In this document: piece after piece, positions 58,010 through 64,000 of the stretch
Layout: every line of letters begins with the position of its first letter
Position numbering within the stretch: position 1 is the stretch's first letter
From: Actinomadura livida
Lineage (GTDB): Bacteria > Actinomycetota > Actinomycetes > Streptosporangiales > Streptosporangiaceae
DNA length: 64,000 nucleotides
Reading direction: 5' to 3'
Assembly: GCF_014648675.1 (NCBI RefSeq)
Contig: NZ_BMRO01000006.1
Coordinates: 90,556-154,555 of the forward strand
Translations under genes and position numbers: made by a program
The notes under the pieces: model-generated
The model's input: only the letters and a program-made list of their open reading frames with translations
Databases searched by the model: none
Told to the model about the DNA's origin: nothing

Positions 58010-59113
58010 TCAGCGGTTCCGCGGCAGCCCCAGCACGCGCTCGCCGATGATGTCGCGCTGGATCTCCGACGTCCCGCCGTAGATCGTGGCGCCGAGCGAC
58101 TCGATGCGGTCCTCGATCAGCTGCGGGTCGGTGAGCCCGGCGGGGCCCGCCGCCTCCATCGCGAAGCGCGTGGCCCGCTGCGCGGTCTCCGACCCGAACG
58201 CCTTGAGGACGAGGAACTCCGGGGCCTCCCGGCCGGCCATCCGCTCGAAGACGCTGCGGAGCCCGGTGAACCGGATCGCCTCGGAGTCGGCCAGGAGGCG
58301 GCCGAGCGCGGTGAGTTGCTCGTCGTCGAGCGCGCCGCTCCGGAGCAGGGGGTCCACGGCCTGCTCGATCTCCAGCCAGTTGCCGACCCAGATCATGTCG
58401 CGCTCGTGCTCCAGGCTCTCCGACGCGACGCGCCAGCCCTCGTTGAGCGGACCGAGGAGGTTCTCGGCCGGGATCCTGACCTCGTCCAGGAACACCTCGC
58501 AGAACGCGTCGACCGATTCGGCCGCCCGCGGGATCGGCCGGATGTCGACGCCCGGGGAGTGGAGGTCGAGGATGAGGCACGAGATGCCCGCGTGCCGGCG
58601 GGCGTCGGGGTCGGTCCGCGCGTAGAGCGTGGCCCAGCGGGACTGGTGGGCCTGGGTCGTCCAGATCTTGGCGCCCGTGACGACGAAGTCCGCCCCCTCC
58701 CGCCGCGCCTGGGTCCGCATGGAGGCCAGGTCCGAGCCGGAGCCCGGCTCGGACATGCCGAGCGCCCACCATTCGTCGCCGCGCAGCACGGGCCGCAGGA
58801 GCCGGTCCCGCTGCTGCGGCGTGCCGAATCGGCGCAGGCCCGGCGCGACCACGCCGACGCCCTGGACGTTGTGGATCCGCGGGACCCGGCGCCGGGCGCC
58901 CTCGATCCGCACCGAGAGGGCGTCGCCCGGCGCGAGCGAGCGGCCGCCGAGGCCCGGCTCCCAGTCCGGCACCAGCCAGCCCGCTTCGAACTGGGCGACC
59001 TGGAAGTCGGTGCGGAGCCGGTCGTCGTGCCGGTAGTGGTCGACGCGCTCGGCGTAGTCGCCGGGCAGCACGCCGGCGAGGAAGTCGGCGTACTCGGCCA
59101 GGACGTCGCTCAT
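58010..59113 (-). CDS. Acyl-CoA dehydrogenase, FAD-binding partner subunit
   Basis: A 367-residue acyl-CoA dehydrogenase with the full GMSEPGSGSDLASMRTQARR block, KIWTTQAHQSRWATLYART and the C-terminal YGGTSEIQRDIIGERVLGLP. Its ATG overlaps the stop of a second, divergent dehydrogenase gene by four bases. The pair repeats the layout at 48489-50770, so the window encodes two probable alpha2beta2 dehydrogenases, perhaps for successive side-chain or ring-opening steps. Confidence 0.92.
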   Translation of the reverse strand: MSDVLAEYADFLAGVLPGDYAERVDHYRHDDRLRTDFQVAQFEAGWLVPDWEPGLGGRSLAPGDALSVRIEGARRRVPRIHNVQGVGVVAPGLRRFGTPQQRDRLLRPVLRGDEWWALGMSEPGSGSDLASMRTQARREGADFVVTGAKIWTTQAHQSRWATLYARTDPDARRHAGISCLILDLHSPGVDIRPIPRAAESVDAFCEVFLDEVRIPAENLLGPLNEGWRVASESLEHERDMIWVGNWLEIEQAVDPLLRSGALDDEQLTALGRLLADSEAIRFTGLRSVFERMAGREAPEFLVLKAFGSETAQRATRFAMEAAGPAGLTDPQLIEDRIESLGATIYGGTSEIQRDIIGERVLGLPRNR

Positions 59114-60174
59114 GCGGGCACCCCCCGCCGCGCCGCCACGGCCCGCCGGTAGCAGGCGGCCGCCGAGCCGAGGAACGGCGCGGTCTGCTGGGCCCGCCGG
59201 AAGAACAGGTGCGCGTCCGACTCGAAGGTCATCCCCATCGCGCCGAGCACCTGTACGAGAGCGCGGGAGGCGTCGACCGCCGCCTCCGACGCCGCCGCCT
59301 TCGCCAGCAGCGACAGCTCGGTCCCCGAGGACGCGGACGGCCCCGCGAGGGCGACGGCCGCCGCGCGGGTGAGGGAGCGCGCGCGCTCCACCGCGATGTA
59401 CACGTCGGCGAGCCGGTGCTTCACCGCCTGGAACGCGCCGATCTTCCTGCCGAACTGCTCGCGGTCGAGCGCGTGGCGCACGGCCCGGTCCAGCGCGCCC
59501 GCCGCCGTGCCGGTCAGGTCCGCCGCGAGGGCCGTGCGGGCGGGCGCCAGCACGGCGTCGAGCGGCCGCGGGTCGTCCGCGTGCGACAGGGGCGGCACCT
59601 CCCCCGCATCGAAGACGGCCACGGGCCGGCTCGGGTCCACGTGCCGGTGTTCCTCGGCCGGTCCGAGGTCCGCGGTGTCGAACTGCGCGACGGTCACCCC
59701 CCGCTCGCGCGGCACCACGACGGTGAGCCGCTCGGCGAGGACGCCGTCGAGGACGACCAGGCGCCCGGCGACGGGGCCGTCCGCCACCGCGAGCGCGGCC
59801 GGACGCGCGGGCTCCAGCGGAAGCGCCCCGGCCCGCGCCAGCGTCTGCAGCGACATCACCGTGGCCAGCAGCGGCGCGGAGACGAGCACCTCCCCCGCGG
59901 CCTCGAGCAGCGCGGCCGTGTCCACGAGCGTGCCGAGGCCGCCCGCGGACTCGGGCAGTCCGATGGACGGGTACTCGGCGCCGGACACCGCGGTCCAGGC
60001 GCCCTCGGGCTGCGATCCGCCGTCGAAGCACGCGCGGACGGCCTCCAGCGGGAACCCGCCCGCGAACTGGCGGCGCACCGTCTCGGCCAGCTCACGCCGC
60101 TCGTCGGTGAGGACCAGGTCGCGCCAGGAGTCGAGCGTGCTCCCCGACCACCGCTCCTCCGCCGCCGCGCTCAT
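59110..60174 (-). CDS. Acyl-CoA dehydrogenase, divergent partner subunit
   Basis: A 354-residue acyl-CoA dehydrogenase-like protein lacking the EPxSGSD block. The C-terminal half keeps HALDREQFGRKIGAFQAVKH, RLADVYIAVERARSLTRAAA and GAMGMTFESDAHLFFRRAQQ. It resembles the divergent subunit of steroid side-chain dehydrogenase heterotetramers. ATG at 60174 overlaps the hydratase stop (ATGA) and its own stop overlaps the next gene (ATGA), implying tight translational coupling and balanced subunit supply. Confidence 0.9.
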   Translation of the reverse strand: MSAAAEERWSGSTLDSWRDLVLTDERRELAETVRRQFAGGFPLEAVRACFDGGSQPEGAWTAVSGAEYPSIGLPESAGGLGTLVDTAALLEAAGEVLVSAPLLATVMSLQTLARAGALPLEPARPAALAVADGPVAGRLVVLDGVLAERLTVVVPRERGVTVAQFDTADLGPAEEHRHVDPSRPVAVFDAGEVPPLSHADDPRPLDAVLAPARTALAADLTGTAAGALDRAVRHALDREQFGRKIGAFQAVKHRLADVYIAVERARSLTRAAAVALAGPSASSGTELSLLAKAAASEAAVDASRALVQVLGAMGMTFESDAHLFFRRAQQTAPFLGSAAACYRRAVAARRGVPA

Positions 60175-61055
60175 GGACTCACCTCGGTGGACGCGCCGGA
60201 CCGGTCGCGGCGTCCGCTCGCGAGCCGCTCGGCCAGTGCGTCCATGGCGGCGTGGGTGTCCGGATGGTCGAACAGCACGAGGTGGCTCGCGTACTCCGCT
60301 TGCAGCTGGTCCGTCATGCCGCCGGCGAACGAGGCGCGGAGCAGCCGCTTGGCGGCCAGGACGCCGAGCGGCGGCATGGCGGCGATCCGGGCCGCCAGCT
60401 CCATGGCGCGCTCCAGCAGCTCCTCGTCGGGCACCACCCGGGAGACCAGCTTCAGCTCGCGCGCCTCGGACGCGTCCAGCAGGCGCCCGGTGAACAGCAG
60501 CTCCGCGGCGGCGGACAGGCCGACGATGCGCGGGAGCAGCAGGCTGATGCCGAGCTCGGGCGAGAGCCCGATCGGGGCGAACCCGGTGCCGAGCCGCGCC
60601 GAGGCCCCGGCGATGAGCACGTCGTGGAGCAGCGCGACGCCGAAGCCGCCGCCGACGGCGGGCCCGTTGACCGCCGCGATCGTCGGCTTCTCCAGGGCCC
60701 ACATCCGCTCGGTCCAGCGCCCGGCGTTCCCGAGCCGGTCGGCGCTCCGCTGCCGCTCGGTGAGCGGCGGCAGTCCCGTCTCGCCTCCGATGCGGTCCCC
60801 GGACAGCAGCTCGCGGGCGGGCGGCCGCGCGCCGCCCGCCAGCTCCGCGGCGTCGGCGCCCACGCAGAAGCTGTCGCCGGCACCGGTCGTGACGACCACG
60901 TGGACGTCGTCGTCGTCCGCCGCCTCGCCGAAGGCCGCCGCGAGGTCGCGGAGGATCGTCCCGCCGATGGCGTTGTGGCGGTGCGGGCGGTTCAGCCGCA
61001 CCAGCATCACGTGGCCGTGCCGCTCGACGAGCACGTCCCCGTCCGGCGCCGTCAT
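60171..61055 (-). CDS. Enoyl-CoA hydratase/isomerase
   Basis: A 294-residue crotonase: VMLVRLNRPHRHNAIGGTIL, SFCVGADAAELAGG, NGPAVGGGFGVALLHDVLIA, GLSPELGISLLLPRIVGLSA and LGVLAAKRLLRASFAGGMTD. The chain is about 30 residues longer than typical owing to an insertion after the first oxyanion loop and a Ser/Arg-rich tail. ATG at 61055 overlaps the synthetase stop (ATGA). Confidence 0.9.
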   Translation of the reverse strand: MTAPDGDVLVERHGHVMLVRLNRPHRHNAIGGTILRDLAAAFGEAADDDDVHVVVTTGAGDSFCVGADAAELAGGARPPARELLSGDRIGGETGLPPLTERQRSADRLGNAGRWTERMWALEKPTIAAVNGPAVGGGFGVALLHDVLIAGASARLGTGFAPIGLSPELGISLLLPRIVGLSAAAELLFTGRLLDASEARELKLVSRVVPDEELLERAMELAARIAAMPPLGVLAAKRLLRASFAGGMTDQLQAEYASHLVLFDHPDTHAAMDALAERLASGRRDRSGASTEVSP

Positions 61056-62671
61056 GCCGAGGCCCCCTCGGGCCGGCGGTCGTGGCGGCTCGCGACGAGC
61101 CCGAGCCCGGGCAGGTCCCACATGGCGCCGGTGACGCCCTCGTCCCGCAGGACGTGCTTCATCACGCGGCTCAGCGCGTTCACCGGGAGCTCGGCCCGGA
61201 CGTCGACGTACCGGGGCACGGCGAAGTAGGGGACCTCCCAGCGGATGAACTCGAAGAAGCCCTCGGGCGTCAGCTCCGCGCCCTCCTCCAGGACGATGCT
61301 CGCCTTGATCTCCTCGTCGCCCACGGCCGCCGGGACTCCGGACACGGCGACGTCCTTGACGGCGGGGTGCCGCCGGATGGTGTTCTCCAGGGCGAGGGCG
61401 GAGACGTTCTCGCCGCGGCGGCGCAGGACGTCCTTCTTCCGGTCCACGAACGTCAAGCAGCCGTTGGCGTCCATCCGCCCGTGGTCGCCCGTGTGGTGCC
61501 AGAGGTTGCGCCAGGTCTCGGTGGTGGTCTCGGGCTTGTTCCAGTAGCCCGCGTACATCGCGTTGGGCACCTTGGGCCGGACGACGATCTCCCCGGCCTC
61601 GCCGAGCGGCACCTCGTTGTCGGCGTCGTCCACGATGCGCACCTCCAGGAGGGGCGAGACGAGTCCCGACGTCGCCCGGTCCCGGAAGCCGTCGGGCGCG
61701 CTGTTGGTGATCGGCACGCACTCGGTCTGCCCGTAGCCCTCGGACATCACGGGTGTGCCGAAGCGCTCCTCGAAGGCGCGCTGCTCGGGCTCCCCCAGCG
61801 GGACCCACACCGCGAGACGGAACCGGTGGGCGGCGTCGTCGGGCCGCGGCGGCTGCGCCAGCAGCATGTGGGCCATCGGCCCGACCCCGACGAGCATGGT
61901 GGCGCCGTCGGCCGCCGCCTCGGCGATGAACGTCGAGGCGTGGAACTCCGGTGCGATGCTGATGGTCGCGTCGTTCACCAGCGCCGACATGAAGGCGACC
62001 ATCTGCCCGCTGGTGTGGAACATCGGGAAGCCGGTGAACATCCGGTCCCCTGGGACGACCCATCCGCGCAACCCGTAGGCCCTCCCGACCGCCACGTAGT
62101 AGCCGGAGCCGAGCATGCAGCCCTTCGCGGCGGCGGTCGTGCCGGACGTGTACATGATCGCGAGCAGGTCGCCCGGCGCGGACGCGTGCTCCGGCCTGCC
62201 GCGTCCGGACAGCAGCTCGCCGTACGGCAGCGTCCCCGGCTGCGGCTCGTCCACCAGCACGGTGTGCCGGATGCCGGTCGCGCCGAGCAGGCCGCGCGCG
62301 GCGTCGTAGCCGCCCTCGTCCGTCACCAGGACCGACGCGCCGCAGTCGTTGAGCTGGTAAGTGAGGAAGTCGCCCTTCAGGTAGTAGTTGAGCGGGACCT
62401 GGACCACGCCGGCCTTGGCGGCGGCCAGCATGATCTCGACGGTCTCGATGCAGTTGGGCAGGAGGGTGGCGACCATGTCCCCCGGCCCGATGCCCAGGCG
62501 GGAGAAGCCCGCCGCCAGCCGGTCGGTGCGGTCGTCGAGCTCGGCGAAGGTGAGCCATCCCGAGCCGCAGCGGACGAACGGGCCGTCCGGCTCCGCTTCG
62601 AGCCGCCGCCGGAACTCCGCGTCGACCGTCGTCCGCGTCAAGGCCGCCGCACCGTAGTCGTCCACGGTCAC
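61052..62671 (-). CDS. AMP-binding acyl-CoA synthetase with altered P-loop
   Basis: A 539-residue adenylate-forming ligase. The P-loop reads YTSGTTAAAKG (174-184) rather than the usual TSGTTGxPKG; the Lys is kept. Other motifs are normal: SEGYGQTECVPITN, GDHGRMDANGCLTFVDRKKD, RGENVSALALENTIRRHPAV and the C-terminal LPVNALSRVMKHVLRDE with the catalytic Lys region. GTG at 62671 follows AGGAG. It is one of two adjacent, clearly paralogous synthetases in this operon (with the gene to its right). Confidence 0.9.
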   Translation of the reverse strand: MTVDDYGAAALTRTTVDAEFRRRLEAEPDGPFVRCGSGWLTFAELDDRTDRLAAGFSRLGIGPGDMVATLLPNCIETVEIMLAAAKAGVVQVPLNYYLKGDFLTYQLNDCGASVLVTDEGGYDAARGLLGATGIRHTVLVDEPQPGTLPYGELLSGRGRPEHASAPGDLLAIMYTSGTTAAAKGCMLGSGYYVAVGRAYGLRGWVVPGDRMFTGFPMFHTSGQMVAFMSALVNDATISIAPEFHASTFIAEAAADGATMLVGVGPMAHMLLAQPPRPDDAAHRFRLAVWVPLGEPEQRAFEERFGTPVMSEGYGQTECVPITNSAPDGFRDRATSGLVSPLLEVRIVDDADNEVPLGEAGEIVVRPKVPNAMYAGYWNKPETTTETWRNLWHHTGDHGRMDANGCLTFVDRKKDVLRRRGENVSALALENTIRRHPAVKDVAVSGVPAAVGDEEIKASIVLEEGAELTPEGFFEFIRWEVPYFAVPRYVDVRAELPVNALSRVMKHVLRDEGVTGAMWDLPGLGLVASRHDRRPEGASA

Positions 62672-62694
62672 TCCCTGGTCTCCTGCCCGATCGC

Positions 62695-64000
62695 TCACCG
62701 GCGCGAGCTCTTGTCGATGGTCAGCCCCAAGTCCTGGAAGTCCAGCGTGCGGGGCGCGTTCCAGGCCTCGCGGAGCTTGTGCTTCTGGACGCGGCCCATG
62801 GCGTTGACGGGCAGCCCGTCCATCACCTCGACGTACCGCGGCACGGCGTAGTACGGGAGGTTCTCGCGGAAGTACTCGAACAGCTCCTCCGGAGCCGGGT
62901 CGGCGCCCGGCTCGAACACCAGGCACGCCTTGATCTCGTCCTCGGACAGCTCGGACGGCGCCGCGTGGACCGCCGCCTGGGCGATGCCGGGGTGCCGGAC
63001 GATCGCCGCCTCCAGCTCGACCGAGGACACGTTCTCCCCCCGCCTGCGGAGGGCGTCCTTCTTCCGGTCGACGAAGTGGAGCGTGCCCTCCTCGTCGAAA
63101 CTGCCGAGGTCGCCCGTGTGGTGCCACAGGTTCCGCCAGGCGTCCATCGTGGCGGCCTCATTGCGCCAGTAGCCGGAGAAGATCGAGTACGGTTCGAGCG
63201 GCCGCACGACGATCTCCCCCACCTCGCCGGCCGGCAGCACGTTGTCGCCGTCGTCGACGACCTGGACGTCCAGCCAGGGCAGCGCCTTGCCGCAGCTGGG
63301 GCGGTCCCGGCCCTCCCGGACGCCGTCCATCGTGGCGGGCAGGACCTCGGTCTGGCCGTAGCCCTCGGCCAGCACGTGCACGCCGAACCGGCGTTCGAAT
63401 TCGTGCTGGGGTCCGGGCGCCATCGGGATGAAGACGGCCCGCTCCAGCTCGTGGTCCCTGTCCCCCTCACTGGGAGGTGCGGCCAGGAGCGCCGCCCCGA
63501 TGGCCCCGACGGCCCACAACTGGGTGGCGCCGACCTCCCGGGCGCGGGCGATCAGGGTCGAGGCGCGGAACTCGGGCTCGAAGGCCACCCGGCACTCCGC
63601 CACGAGCGCGTCCATCAGGGCGCTCAGACCGAAGCCGTGGTAGAGCGGCAGGGTGGTGATCGAGGTGTCCGACGGCTTGAACCACCCGAACCTCATGTGC
63701 GCCTTGGGCATGTGCAGGAAATAGCCCTGGTTGATCATGCAGCCCTTGGGCAGCCCGGTCGTCCCCGAGGTGTAGAGGATGCTGAGCAGCGAGTCCGGGC
63801 CCGGTTCGGGCCACGTCCGCTCCGGCGCCAGGGCGAGGTCCTGGAACGCGACGACGTCGGCGCCGGTGCCGGTATCGCTGCCGGTGCCGTCGAGCGCCAC
63901 GACCCGGATGTCCATCCCCGAGTCCGACACCAGCCGGGTCGCCATGTCGAACGCGGCGGCGTCCACGACCAGGACGCCCGGGTCGGCGTCGGCCAGCTGG
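62695..64000 (-). CDS. Acyl-CoA synthetase, 5' end beyond the window
   Basis: The visible 434 codons cover most of an AMP-binding ligase. The frame is still open at the right edge (reading ADADPGVLVVDAAAFDMATR), so the true start lies outside; an internal ATG at 63966 is not the start. P-loop YTSGTTGLPKG, AEGYGQTEVLPATM, GDLGSFDEEGTLHFVDRKKD, RGENVSSVELEAAIVRHPGI and LPVNAMGRVQKHKLREAW are intact. It is closely similar to the next gene, 23 bases downstream, suggesting tandem duplication. It is the most upstream visible gene of the seven-gene operon. Confidence 0.9.
   Translation of the reverse strand, partial: QLADADPGVLVVDAAAFDMATRLVSDSGMDIRVVALDGTGSDTGTGADVVAFQDLALAPERTWPEPGPDSLLSILYTSGTTGLPKGCMINQGYFLHMPKAHMRFGWFKPSDTSITTLPLYHGFGLSALMDALVAECRVAFEPEFRASTLIARAREVGATQLWAVGAIGAALLAAPPSEGDRDHELERAVFIPMAPGPQHEFERRFGVHVLAEGYGQTEVLPATMDGVREGRDRPSCGKALPWLDVQVVDDGDNVLPAGEVGEIVVRPLEPYSIFSGYWRNEAATMDAWRNLWHHTGDLGSFDEEGTLHFVDRKKDALRRRGENVSSVELEAAIVRHPGIAQAAVHAAPSELSEDEIKACLVFEPGADPAPEELFEYFRENLPYYAVPRYVEVMDGLPVNAMGRVQKHKLREAWNAPRTLDFQDLGLTIDKSSRR

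Overview
The window looks like a chromosomal segment of a high-GC actinomycete. Third codon positions are almost all G or C, GTG starts are common, and many genes overlap by ATGA or GTGA. The gene content (DUF574 methyltransferase, MmyB-like regulator, ECF41 and ECF42 sigma factors, several acyl-CoA dehydrogenases, a polysaccharide deacetylase-glycosyltransferase fusion) suggests a Streptosporangiales/Actinomadura-like genome. That placement is inference. I saw no rRNA, tRNA, CRISPR array, prophage or intact transposase.

Layout, 0-34 kb. The left edge holds the last two genes of a urea ABC transporter (urtD, urtE). Next come a small Cys-rich protein, an ArsR-SRPBCC-TIGR03086 operon with two matching operator palindromes, relics of an amidase, an aldehyde dehydrogenase, a membrane protein with a sigma-like N-terminus, and a tartrate/malate dehydrogenase-LysR-DASS transporter module. 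An Old Yellow Enzyme, PPK2, more gene relics, IlvD and a GT-C-like membrane protein follow. An amidohydrolase/CoA-transferase pair faces an unusual enoyl-CoA hydratase, and a TetR/thioesterase pair is flanked by twin operators. After that lie small-molecule enzymes, a pentapeptide-repeat protein, a VOC-DGPF-ECF42 sigma operon, an MpaB-like oxygenase with a divergent TetR, and a P450-methyltransferase pair. An MFS exporter and an ECF41 sigma factor (SigJ type) are divergent and each carries a textbook ECF41 promoter.

34-47 kb. A three-gene GTGA-coupled operon encodes a Pro-rich membrane protein, a deacetylase/GT2 fusion and a GH9 lipoprotein, probably for making and trimming an amino-sugar exopolysaccharide. 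Then come a VOC protein, an MmyB-like regulator/SDR pair, a frameshifted secreted nuclease toxin next to a frameshifted SMI1/KNR4 (SUKH) immunity-like gene, and an ABC exporter.

47-64 kb. This is a catabolic island for an acyl-CoA-linked substrate, perhaps steroid- or terpenoid-like. It contains a GntR regulator, SDR, two pairs of acyl-CoA dehydrogenases, three enoyl-CoA hydratases, three acyl-CoA synthetases, a KshA-like Rieske oxygenase, an LLM flavin/F420 oxidoreductase and a PPOX-fold protein. Four promoters in the island share one 18-bp operator family (consensus near ACCAACTAANYGGTTGG), so most of the island is probably one regulon. Its regulator does not appear to be encoded here. The last gene runs off the right edge.
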